NCBI GenBank assembly: GCA_903813345.2
Contig: CAIIXF020000002.1
Span: 7,711,555 to 7,775,554, forward strand
Direction: 5' to 3'
Origin: Owenia fusiformis
Lineage: Eukaryota > Annelida > Polychaeta > Sabellida > Oweniidae
Length of the DNA: 64,000 nt
Part shown: positions 42,999 to 55,100 of the stretch, in pieces
Layout of the letters: each line of letters starts with the position of its first letter
Numbering within the stretch: the first letter of the stretch is position 1
The notes under the pieces: model-generated
What the model saw: the letters and a program-made list of their open reading frames with translations, nothing else
Databases searched by the model: none
Told to the model about the DNA's origin: nothing
Made by a program: the position numbers and the translations under genes

Positions 42999-43545
42999 CA
43001 ATTCAAAGCTTTTCATGATGAATCTTATATGATTCGTGCTTATTGGTTTACCATAAAGCATGTTTTTAAAACATTTTAAATACTGTCAGCCAAACTCAAG
43101 TATACATTTTTGGTGGTGCTTGCATGGAACAAAATTAGGAACTTTCCTTCAGAATTTAGTAACTCAGATGCTATCATATTTAGGCCTGTAGTCAGCTTTT
43201 GCTAAAGGTGGTTCACTTTTCAAAAAATCCCAGGGGTTCACATTTGACAACTTTCACAAAATCACATGAAAAGTGCTCAGAATGGTGAAAAATGCATGAT
43301 TTTGAAAGAATCTTTGACCAATCTTGGCTACGGGCCTGATGCAAATTTAGTTATTCACCAGGAGGATTTTGATATGGGGAATATCACAAGGACGATATCA
43401 ATATTGATATCATCCGAGGAATATTACCCATATCATCCCTGCAGGAGAAAACAACCATGGTCAAGGGCTTTATCTATATGGGCTGAGGCAGGTATCTTTT
43501 CTGAAGGTAAAGTGAAAACCTTCGGCCAATGCAAATAAGGTCCAT

Positions 43546-43754
43546 CAGGCCCGTAGCCAGGATTTGCCAAGGGGGTTCAGTTTTCATAAATTTCCAGGGG
43601 GGTTCACATTTTACAATTTTGACCCAAATATGGCTAAAATTACTTAAGAAGTGCTCAAAATGGTGAAAAACTGCATGATTTTGAAATAATTTTTGGCCAG
43701 GGGGGGGGTTCGCCCGAACCCTGCGAATTACCCCCTCCCCTGGCTACGGGCCTG
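43546..43754. mobile_element. MITE, 209 bp, perfect 16-bp inverted repeats and 5-bp target duplication
   Basis: The ends are caggcccgtagccagg and cctggctacgggcctg. TCCAT flanks both sides (43541-43545 and 43755-43759). The interior has ggggttcacattttacaatt and a G run. It is the best-preserved copy of the 'ggcccgtagcc' family. Confidence 0.88.
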
Positions 43755-43759
43755 TCCAT

Positions 43760-46700
43760 GCCAACCCTGTGAGTGAGGCAAAGGTTTTGATTCTTAGTTA
43801 TATGCAGTTCTGTTTTTATTATATAATTTATGCATGTAAAAATAGCTTTGTATAATTAATATGGAAATAAACAGAAAAATAAACAGAAAAAGGTACTTAT
43901 ATTTTAAAGTCAATGGTTTTGACTGTGCATCAGATTTGTCTCTTTCGTGTGAAGGAAAGCCCCAGAGCATAGGAGATGACAGACATAATGACTTCTCTTG
44001 CTTACCACCTTTGTTTGTTCAAATTTTCACTGGCTAGTTTCCATTGTTTTAATCGATATTAGATGTGAAATAACAAACTGTGATGTTTGTCTTAACAGGT
44101 TTACGACAATAGATCATGGCGTATATGTGGTAGACATATGTCATCTCTGGCGTTAGGGGATGGTTGCATTTTCCTTTTTTTCGTTCGACTTAATGATTTA
44201 AGTCGTTCAAAAGTAAATCCACAAAAAAGTTGGAGACGTTACAGTCAACCAACCGCCAATCATTTATCTGAATTATAATCTCTATGTAATTGTATTGTAC
44301 TATTTTTGATCAGTGAATTTCATCAACATACTGATCAATGTTCGTAGCTTTATACTTCATATAAGCACGTAGATTTGTTAATACGTGATCAGAACAATAG
44401 GAATATATCTAGTATAATATTTTGTAATATGATTATTTGAAGTTTCTTCCGGTATTTAATTAATATATCGATTTTACATTACTATTGTTTCCCATTCAAA
44501 TTTTAATCGTGGTTCTATGGTTATGCCATTATAATGAGATGATTCATTCTTATTCTTCCATACTCATGGTATACATCTGTGAAAGGGCTTGTATCGAACG
44601 GAATTTGGAACTTGCCTTCAGAATTCAGAACCTCGGACTACTTTGCCAAAGGGGGTTCAATTTTCATAAAATTTAAAAGTGGTCCCAAAATCACTTGAAA
44701 GTGCTCTGAAGGGTGAAAACTGCATGATTTTCAAAAAGAATACTTCCAACCCTCTCTACACTGAACCTACCCTTTGCCCCCCCCCCCCCTTGCATTCGTT
44801 CGACTTCGTCTTCATAGTTTGCATCTCTGCGTGCAGGGTACTACAGGCCTGATTCAGAGCAGTTGGTTTATTCAAAAAGTTCCTTGATTTTTAAAATCGA
44901 AGAATCGATTATTTAAAATGTAATCGCCTGTACAAACTAACTACAATATTTGTAGATACTTATTGATTTTCTTCTATTGTGACCTGGCAAATATTATTTC
45001 CAGAAAACGATTAATTCTGAATGATCAAATATGGAAATAAACAGAAAAAGTTCATTTTTTTAGTCTAATGGCTTTGACCGCATTAAATTACAAGTAAAAA
45101 CAGCATTTCCAAGGAATGGCAAGGTATGATAATTCGAGGATATGAAAGCATCGCATCGCGATAATCACGCCCCCTTTGTTTTTAATCTTTTCAAAATTTA
45201 ACTTGCAAACAGCAGAAATGAGGGGTGTGGTAAACAAAACGAAAGCATCGAATTTACCTCCTTTTCATCGTCTGTCTGTATGACGAAATTGATTTGGGGA
45301 ATGTTTTCCAGGGTTCATTTTACATGTATTTCTGACTTAATAATTTAAGTCATCCAAAAGCTTATCCACAAAAAAGTTGGAGACGTTTGTTACAGAACGT
45401 CAAACACCACCCAATTAAAGTTATCAAAATCTCTATACAATTCTAATATACTTGTTTGATCGGCGCATTTTGGCAACATACTTATTCATATTCGTAGGAT
45501 TTTTTCTCAAATTAAATAACTAATTTGTTATTTAGTCATCGAAAGGAAGAAGACATATATAATATAACATTTTGTAACAATTTTTTTTGAAGTATCCACC
45601 GGTAAGTAATAAACATATCGATTTTAACTTCCCTTGTGTCCTATCCAAATTTAAACATCGGCGATTTATGGTGCTGCCATCTTAGCAAACTTAATCGAAC
45701 CTAACCTGTATTTCAACCGAACATATATACATGTATTTATTTGCATGTCTCGCAAGATATTTATTTTTTGTAAATACGACGATTCTATAACAAGTGACCA
45801 TGTTGAAAACATATCTCTGCAGGGCATCAACCACGCGTGTAGCCTTGAATCGAATCCAATGACTCTCTTATCATGCGACTTTTGGCATTTTATGTTCGCG
45901 TTCACATTACAACTTCGTATCATTTAACAAGTAGAAAACAGACGTCACGACTCACGAGACGAGACTAATTAAAAATTCTAACATTTAATTAGGCTTTGAG
46001 CATGTTTGTTTAATATTATAACGGTTAAATCGCTCTATAAAGTGCGCTAATTATCTATTGCTGTACATGTGTTCGTATTATTCAAAACCCCGGGTTCAAA
46101 ACCAACCTAAAAACGGAGTGGGATTGCAAAATCTGTCCGTTATGGGGAATCACGTTATCCTACGAACGCAGGGACCCACTTTTAAGTCAAATGATTCAAA
46201 ATTTCCAGACCGCCTTTTCCTATGAAGACAGTGCTTTTAATTTAATTCGATTAATTTGGGCTCAGGAAGCCACGTCGGATAAAAACCGGCCATATTCACT
46301 CGAATCGTCAGGGTTTGGGATTGAATAATATGTAATACCTGATTCTAATAATTTCCTATGGTATTTTTAGTTATTTTGTAGTTTTGTAGTCATTTCAACC
46401 GATTTAAATTATCGAGAAATGGAATGAACCTATAAGCCTTGTATTTGAATACGATTCGTTAGCCACCCGTAATTAGTAAAGAGAACGCAATCGGATAAGT
46501 GCCAAATAGCTTATTTTTCAAAGTCGTAGTCCATATACTCACTTATGTTGACTTGAGCAATCTACATAGGTTTTACGTAACATTGTTTTCGCTCGGCCTG
46601 TGGTCTCTTTTCATTTTTAAGACCCAATGCATTGATATTTGCTCAAAAATGCAATGACATGCGATAAGCTTACATAATTTTTTTTCTATTAGTACTGGAA

Positions 46701-46944
46701 TGTTACCCTTTCCCGATATTCATAGTTCGATCTGGGATACAATTATAAAAAAAACATTGAACCCGAATCTTTGCTACCTGTACAGTAAGAGTAGCTAGGT
46801 GAGTTTATAGCGATTCCTACGAATCGAATTTCAATGCAAACGCTGAACATGCAGATATTGGACTAATAAGGCATGTTTACATCATGGTTATCCAAGCAAA
46901 ATAATTATAACAACTACAAATTTTTTAGGAGTTTTGACACCTGA
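43760..46944. other. Intergenic, repeat fragments only
   Basis: Fragments of the 'gtctccaactttttgt' family lie near 44215-44280 and 45360-45430 (both read gttggagacgt here). A 'gggggttcaattttcataaa' fragment lies near 44645. No exon or RNA gene was supported. Confidence 0.5.
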
Positions 46945-46949
46945 GCAGA

Positions 46950-47300
46950 ATAGCCTCGTGGCGAAGAGAGACTAATTTGTGGGTTGAACGTCCGGTGGGA
47001 TACGAAGGTCCCGCGTTCGAGTCCCAGGTCCGGAGTTGTTGATCATTTCACTACAGGACACCCGGTCCGAAGGTCCAACCTCCGGCCCTTGGCATGGGTC
47101 GGTTCTTTGGCCGCTCTTGCCAGAGACAGATTGTGAGACTGTGGTTGGTTCCTCCACCGACGTGCTTTAGTAAACTCCGGGAGTCATACAGTATGGTAAC
47201 GAGCCCCCACCAAGGGCAGTAGTGGAACGACGCGAATCGGTCCCAGTATGGTTGCCCTGCAACTGAAGAGACTCGAGGAAATCATGCCATTCGCAGTGCA
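46950..47300 (+). mobile_element. tRNA-derived SINE (candidate)
   Basis: A pol III A-box-like tggcgaagaga (46959-46969) and an exact B box gttcgagtc (47015-47023) are spaced about 50 nt apart. A GC-richer body follows to about 47300 (ccgaaggtccaacctccggc, cccccaccaagggcag). It does not fold as a real tRNA and has a long unrelated tail, so a SINE is more likely. No target duplication was identified. Confidence 0.65.
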
Positions 47301-49200
47301 GAAAATACTTTTGCTCTTTGATACAACCAATTTTTTTATCTTTTTAAAAAATAATTGACTCATATACGAAAACGTGAATCAAGTCAAAATTATAAATGAG
47401 CATATTAAGGTTTTTCTCATATATTATACCAGGGATATTATATTAGCATGTGTATATACTTTGTTGTATACAGTTTTAATTACTATGTGGAGCAGTTACC
47501 TAGAGTTATTTTGATTAGCTTTTACTCCTTGCATTATTGAACTTCAAGCATAAGTAAAGGTTACACTTAATGATATACCTATTGAATGAAAGGAGATGTA
47601 TATTTTTCCGTTAGTTGATAAACGAAATACTTGAGTCAAAAAATTGTGAGATTCAAAGTTCTTAGTATTTTTCGAAAACAATTGTTTTGGAAGCTTTGAA
47701 ATTTTCACTTATGATGATGTCATCATAATCATAGTAACAATTGGTTTAGGGACTTCTAAACTTCACAAAGTTTGCGTTAATGATTGTAGTTATGGTTGGT
47801 CAGGCAAAACTATAACATACAGTTAGCCTAGCTCATCCTCCCCTTAATCTCAGAGGAGGGGTTACCCTGACAAGATGGTTTTGAATTATACAAACACATG
47901 TACGTCAGTGATAGATATCGAGCAAATTGACCATCATGATAACAAACAAACAAAACAAGGACTCATGTTTAAAACAAAACAAGGATTCATGTATAAAACA
48001 AAACAACAGCTCATGTACATGGTTTTGTGTATTGGTTTAATCATATAAGAAGCTGTACAGAATATTTGTAATAAATTACAATTCAAGTCTTGTAGCAATT
48101 TCATGATCACCCTGTATTTTCAATTGTCCCTAGGGGCCTTGATACAATCTCAACACTATACAGGGTGGCCTAAAAAGTGAGTTCACCTTATGATTGATGA
48201 CAGACGGCCCTGATATACAATCTTGACTCCACACCCTGAATTTTACTCAACCCTCTCCCCAAGGCCCTCTCTATTACATCAATTTTAGAGAGGGAATGGA
48301 GGGGGGGATGAACAGAGTCTTGATTACATTATAAGCAGCAATATTACATATTTTGCCCCACCATTCATCACACAGAACTAGCCAGGATATAAAATCAGGT
48401 GAGGCAATCTAGATTAAATGAGGTGTATTATTACCCTTTGATTTCATTTCCCCAGTTACAGTTGTAAAGAAACATGTGAAAATTATATTCCATAGGTAAA
48501 ATTTTTGTGAGGCAAAAGCCTCACCTGCCTATACTCATATTAATTAACATTTACAGGGTCTGAACTTAACTTTTTGACCACTAAAACCAAATATTTTCAG
48601 ATTACAAAAATTGACCTATAGATTTCAGGGTACTTTTGGTATCATGAAATTGACAAGTTGTTTACACGGCCTTTACCAAAGTACCAATATATACAAAAAT
48701 GTACAGTCCCCTCACCCATATTATAAAGTTGTATTATTCTACAATTATAGTATATACAGCCACAAATACAACACAATCTCAAATAAATAACAACAATGTC
48801 TAGTTTTATGTCCAATGTTAAATTTTAAGCTCATTCATAGTGACGGAACTGAAAATTCAAAGCAAACTTTATTCATTCTCCTAAGCAGGTGTCCAGAATC
48901 TGTACCTTCTTCTTCCCCCCTGCTATAACCAATTTTGAAGTGCCTGATTAAACTGAGTCAGGTGATCTAATTATGCACCAATGACATATTTAACATGATT
49001 GCTGTTGCAGTGTTGTGACAGCGAATCAAATTGCGAGTTCTTAATCGGGGAAATGCTAACTGCTTATAGCAGGGTGTAAAAAATAAGATATTCTGGAATT
49101 TTAAGCCCTGTGATCGGAGGATGACTTTAATAAAAAAAATAAATATTGAGTTTTAGAAATTAGAAATTTTAAAATTATAAAAGTGAAAATATAAATCATA
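47301..49200. other. Intergenic, no gene recognised
   Basis: About 48110-48190 holds text resembling mariner-type ends (ctatacagggtggcctaaaa). Otherwise nothing was identified. Confidence 0.4.
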
Positions 49201-49202
49201 CC

Positions 49203-49520
49203 AAACACTGGCGGATTAGGGGGGGGGGGGGGGGGGCCTGGGGGCCCGGGCCCCCCCCCCTTGGGTGGGCCCAGAAAAAAAAATTGGGCCCAAAAAAATT
49301 TTGGGCCAAAAAAAGCCTTAAGGCCCCCCAAAAGTCGGCCTTTTTGGTCATTACTGGGCCTTTTAAGGCCTTATTTTTTAAATTCAGGCCAAATTTTGAA
49401 GAAAATGGGCCTCAAAATTTCAAAATTTGGGCCAACTTTTGCGTTTTAGGGGCCCAAAATTTTTTTCTTGGACCTGAAATTTGGGCCTCCCCCTTGTTGG
49501 TTCCCAGATCGGCCCCTGCC
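49203..49520. repeat. G/C-run repeat
   Basis: About eighteen consecutive G are followed by cctgggggcccgggcccccc and then many gggcc(c) blocks in an A/T context. Open frames (proline-rich on the minus strand) are artefacts of composition. The G runs could form quadruplexes. Confidence 0.8.
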
Positions 49521-50209
49521 AAATAACATGCTAGTCTGTAAGTGGTACGATTACTCTTTAAGACCATGGTTTGTTCAATGGGATCAACATAGGCAGTACT
49601 ATGAGAGACAAAGGTATAGGCTATCACACCCCTAGATCCCAATTTTCCACAAAACCATGGTCTTATCAATGGGAATCTCTGGATATAGTTATAATGACTA
49701 AATAATCAAAACTGGCCACATAGCAGCCAAGTGAATAAAAAATCTCTATTTGAGTATTGTGATGAAAAAGTAACCTTGGATATTAAGCAAATTAGTTCTT
49801 TCAGAACTAACATACTATTGAAAATAATTTCAATACATTTGGGACTATTGTTTTACATGTTTTTTGACACTTCATTGTTTTTCATTAATGAAAACAGAAA
49901 AGAATAAGCAACTAACAATTATTGTGAAATTGAATCACATGAAGTTATTGCACATATCACCTAGTTTCTAAATTGAGTGCATAATATACAAAATAGAGTG
50001 CATCTGTACACTGAACTGAGTGCATTTGTAAACAGCATTGAGTGTATCTGTGCACTGAATGAGTCCATTGGTACGCAGACTTGAATGCATTAGTTGACTG
50101 AACACGATTAACATAAAAACATTCCTACATTAATACCACAGAAATATTTCTTAATGCTGAGAAATAAAAATAAAATATAAGGCAGTATCTCCCAAGGATT
50201 ATAGCAAAT

Positions 50210-50372
50210 GGGTGATGCACCCTGCCAATAGGGTTAAATGCTGCTCCCTGGCAATAGGGTGAAATGCTGCACCCTACCAGTAGGGTGAAATGCTGCACCT
50301 TGTCCATAGGGTGAAATGCTGCACCCTACCAATAGGGTGAAATGCTGCACCCTGTCCATAGGGTGAAATATT
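50210..50372. repeat. 26-bp tandem repeat
   Basis: About six units of gaaatgctgcaccctaccaa plus tagggt with small variations. No spacers are present, so this is a minisatellite and not a CRISPR array. Confidence 0.92.
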
Positions 50373-51189
50373 GGGGTATTTTGACCAAAACCCTGTTGAG
50401 GATAGATCCTAGGGAGATCAGGCTGAATGGTAAATAATCCGCTTTATATTATGTGACTTTTGAAGTTACCATGGTAATACTTTGTGACGCAACACTTTTT
50501 CGATGCTGAATGGTAAAAATACATCTAATACCATTTCAATTATGTGAACAATCAAAATGATGATTAGCCATAATTATCAAAAAATCACAGTTGGTTTGAA
50601 TATGGTAACAAAATAAATTAAACTACAGACTAGTTATTAATTAATAATACGAGGGGAAATGCAAGCCCAGCATACAATGTACTAAAGGCTTTTTCAATTT
50701 CATCGCAGGAAATTGCATTTTAAGAACAGACAACATTGATGGCCGAGTGTACCAAATCGCATTGAAACTCTCAGATGACAAGAATCGAACAGTCACTTTC
50801 AAGAGAAATGTACATTGGAGCACTCTGACTTTTTAAAATGGCAGCCATATCAGGCTAATTTTCAATATGTAATACGTCATTGATTCAATGGGATCATGGC
50901 TAAAAGCATATAATTGCTTCCGGTTATATTTAACGTTACTTATGATTTTTACAATTTAGCATTAGATCCTTCTTCTAGTCTAATAAGCATGTTCAAAAAT
51001 TAATCTTTACAGGAAAAACGTATGTTTACGTAAACTATTTATAAAACAGTAAAAATCCTGCCTGTGTGAAATCTGATGGAATATATGCTCCCATTTCCCC
51101 ACGCCATATATGGATAAATAGGTCAATAGATTTGGTTTTGTCACGGTTTTGAATGAATGCATTTAGTCAGCTTGGAAAATGCTTGAAAA

Positions 51190-51425
51190 TGAATAATCCT
51201 TCAGCTTTGTTACACTGGTTCTGATTGGTTAACTATAGATGCATATCTTCCTTATGTTACACTGGTTTTAATTGGTTAACAATAATGAATAATTATTATC
51301 CTTTGTTAGAATGGTTTTGATTGGTTAACATTTACATCCATGAAAAAAACCTTTAACCAGTTTTAATTGGTTAATGATGGTAAGGATTAATATTATCCTT
51401 TGTTAAACTGGATTTGATTGGTTAG
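51190..51425. repeat. Array of 'gattggttaa' units
   Basis: Five copies of (g/a)attggtta inside units of about 50-60 bp (tgttacactggttttaattg). Together with aaccaatcaa copies at about 51803-51970 it brackets the 3' side of arfaptin exon 7B. Confidence 0.75.
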
Positions 51426-51972
51426 TAACGATGAATCTACAAATAATTAAGCTCTCTTCAACGCTTGACTAATAATGTCTGCTCATTAACATATATCCAG
51501 ATATGTTCAAATATTTTTTGAAAAGTTCTTTCATTATTTCTACTTATTTCTACGAATAACCGTAACTGTATCCAAATATGCTATATCCATTTCATATTGT
51601 CTCCAAAATTGCTATATCCATATATTGTATCCAAATACACTATATCCCACTATCCATATTGTGTTAAAATAGTTATTTTCATATTGACTCCAAATATGCT
51701 AATTTCATATTGTAATCCTTTCTAATAAAGATGAGACCTGATCACCTGGTCTACATGTAGATGAACATTAGATCCCACTCTAAGTTACATTTCTGTACAA
51801 AAGATCAACCAATCAATAATCTGCCTTGTCAACCAATCAATTTATGTCCTGTCCAAAAATTCGGTCTATTTTCCCACAAAGTTATTTCATGTTGAATGTT
51901 TTTGAGCATCTGCTTTAGAGCTGCCTCATCAACCAATCAAATCTTTTGTTATATCTCATCAACCAATCAAAT

Positions 51973-52125
51973 CTATTGTTCTATCCAAGATGGCCCATCC
52001 ATGTTCCCGCCGCGTAGTTTGATATTGAATTGTTTGAGCGTCTCCTCCAACGCAGTCTGGTTGCCAGAGAAATAAGCTGCTATGGCGTTATGGAAGAGTA
52101 GAAGCTGTTTATGCATCACTTTCAC
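51973..52125 (-). CDS. Arfip: Arfaptin alternative last exon 7B (distal)
   Basis: 153 nt, phase 0, acceptor atttccag at 52126-52127, stop TAG at 51975-51973. It encodes [40 protein letters not shown] and [10 protein letters not shown]. It is 40/50 identical to exon 7A in protein. Many codons differ only at third positions, so the protein is conserved while the DNA has drifted. It forms the last BAR helix and C-terminal tail. Confidence 0.93.
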   Translation of the reverse strand: MKVMHKQLLLFHNAIAAYFSGNQTALEETLKQFNIKLRGGNMDGPSWIEQ

Positions 52126-55100
52126 CTGGAAATACACATTTCCCATAATGCAACATGTTCTTAGCAGACGTTTCCTGTCATAGCAAATGCAACATCAGAG
52201 ACCATGTCAATATCTCAATGTTGAAAGAAAATATTATTTAATATGTTTCACACTAATGACCTCCCACCCTTAAAACATAATTGTATATTCACTGAATATT
52301 CACATTTCAAAGTCACATGTCAAGGAGGATTGGCTCCCAGAGTGCATCATCGATATTCTGTCCCATATATGGGGATGTCGAGCTACAAAATTGGAATTCC
52401 AACAGCCGCCATTATGTTCACTTCAATATTTGAATCGTGAATTTTGGTCTTAATTTTTAACGAAAAATTCTAAAACTCACAAGGAATGATCAGGATATTG
52501 GTTCAAATCTTTTGAACCATTTATTTTTTTGAATTTATAATCGGTTATAATTTCAGAAAATAATGACATTTCGGCGTTTTCATTGTTGGAAAATATCGAC
52601 TTTGATTCTGAGAGCCAATCCTCCTTGGTCACATGTCATATGTTATGCTGTTTATAATACCTCAACTCCAAAAATGTTATAAATTATATTTGCAAGTGTA
52701 CTTCGACATACTGACATTGTCCCTTAAGCAATATAATACATTCATACAAGATTACTTTTCCCATAATACAACACTGCTTCAGCAGACGTTTCTGAAAATT
52801 TTAATCATGCCACATTTATCTAAAACTTATATTAATTATTCTAATAAAATTATATCAAATGAAATAGAGAAAACTAAAAAACTATTACCAAAAATAAAGA
52901 AAATATAAAAACAAAAATTAAAGGATAATTTTATAATATTTTGCAATGTTTTTGATTTCACGCAAGATGCTTTTTATCTTCGAGATAAAATTTATAATTA
53001 ACTACAATATATCATTGCTAAAACCCTAACACATATTCTTCCCACTCCAATACCCTAAAACTAAAGAACATAGAATCTACACACCACAGTACAGACAGGC
53101 AGACAAGGGATGGGGGTCTATTTCTCGATCCAGCTAGGACCTCCGCTATTGGGCGCCTTAAGCTTGATGTTAAATTGTTTCAACGTGTTCTCCAAACCCG
53201 CTTGATTTCCAGAGAAGTAAGCCGCAATGGCATTGTGGAACAACAAAAGTTGTTTGTGCATTACACGTACCTGGAAATAAAGATTTCCCATAATGCAGCA
53301 GTGTTTGTGCAGACAACATTAAATGGGTGAAGTCAACATTCCTAAATTTGTGCTTTATCATATTCACATACCACTAATGGATGGGGTCAAAATATTGATG
53401 TTCATTTGTACTTTTGTGAGGGGGAGGTTTTTCAGGCTTTTAAGTTTTCATATAGATATAGAGGGGGTGGGGGCTTGTTGTTATATTATGTTATATTGTC
53501 CAAACAATATACTTTCGTTTCCATATGAACATTTACCTTTTGACCCCACCCCTAACTTATCTATTGCATACATGTACAAACTATAAAGAATAACATGCAG
53601 GTTTCTAATATAATACAAAACATCACAGTTTCTACAATCTACATACTCTCAATTATATTTACAAAATGTAACTTTTTGACACCAAAATCGCCAATTTCTT
53701 TGGAACTCTGGAAAATGGCGACTTCATGACAAATACATGTAAACACTGTGTAAATATAAAATCAATGTTCATTCAACCTAATACCTATAATAGCAGTTTT
53801 TGTTCAGTAACACCAATGTAATAATAACAGATGAATTGAAGGGGATGTCTTCCCAATCCTATAGGCTCTGATTGTGTAAGTCAAAAACTGACAAAGATAA
53901 GCTCAACTACTGCATATAAATGAAATGTAATTTCATGTTGTATACAATTTTTTTAACCTGCCACATACCTTATTTTCTTCAAGAAATTTCAATTTCACAG
54001 ATACATCCTCTCGGAGTCTATCAAATTTGGATTTACATCCTGCAAACTTTTTGTTGGCCTCCTCTATCTTTGGAATGTTTGTAGAATCCCTAGGACCAAG
54101 ATTGAGAGCTTCTACGTCAGTTCGATAAGCGTCATATTCTAACCTAAAACATACCCATAATGCAACAAATGTTTTAACAGACGACATATATTCCAATATG
54201 AAATGTACCCATAATGCAGATGGTTTGTAGCTTGTATGTTGCATACCCACAATGCAACAGTTGCTTTAGCAGACGACATATACAAACCTAAAATGGAAGC
54301 ATTTAAAGGAGGCTGACAACAGTATTATAAAAGAGTGTTTAGGAAGTTGAGGGATGAGGACTTAAGGTTCTAATTGAATGAAAGTCCCAAAAATAAAAAT
54401 ACAGTGAAACCTGTCTAATTTAATCACCATTGGGAACATTCAAAAGTGTCCATATGTCTACATTTCAAGGTCTCGTAATATGTGATTCAATGGAAGATAA
54501 CAACATTCGGACCAAGATAAGCATTCACATTGAGAAGTACTCAGACAAAAGAGGTGTGCAGATATACAGGTTTTACTGTAAATTGTATTTATTAGGAACA
54601 GAAATAGAGTGATAAGACTAAATATTCTAATCGATAACTGAATGAAAGTCCCGAAAATTAAAAATACAATGTGAATTCCTACCTAGCTTGTTCATACTGC
54701 TTCACGGTTGATAAGGTATCCTCCATTGTCTTGTTACACAAAGTATTTACAGTCGATGTGAAGAAATTCATTGCACCTGAAATCCAGATTACCCATAATG
54801 CAATTGTGACAAAGCAGACGTAAATGAAAAAACATCAAAACGGGTCTGTTTATAGCTATTATTTTTGCTTTTCCAGGTGATTTATATCAAAATAAACAAA
54901 TTAGTACAATTTGTAAATAAAATATTACAGGGTTCGTACACCTTTTTCAAAATGAATTTCCCTGACAATTCCCTGACATTTCCAGGCAATAAAGGAAATT
55001 TCCAGATCTAATTTTCCTCACGCGCCCTCTAAAAAGTCTCAAACAACTGTATTATTCAAGACAAAAAGACTTATTATGAAACATTTGGGTTTCTCCTTCA

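Noticed and set aside
46950-47030. A genuine tRNA gene
   Set aside because: A- and B-box-like text is present, but no cloverleaf with a 7-bp acceptor stem is evident and a long non-tRNA tail follows; a SINE fits better.
49101-49526. Proline/glycine-rich frames
   Set aside because: Produced by G and C runs in a low-complexity repeat.
50210-50372. Regular short repeats resembling a CRISPR array
   Set aside because: Units are contiguous with no spacers, and the host is an animal; it is a minisatellite. The same holds for 27214-27720 and 40040-40320.
52126-54820. Introner-type origin of arfaptin introns from the bipartite motif
   Set aside because: Only the acceptor sides are alike; the donor sides and intron bodies share nothing visible, and three copies have no exon beside them.
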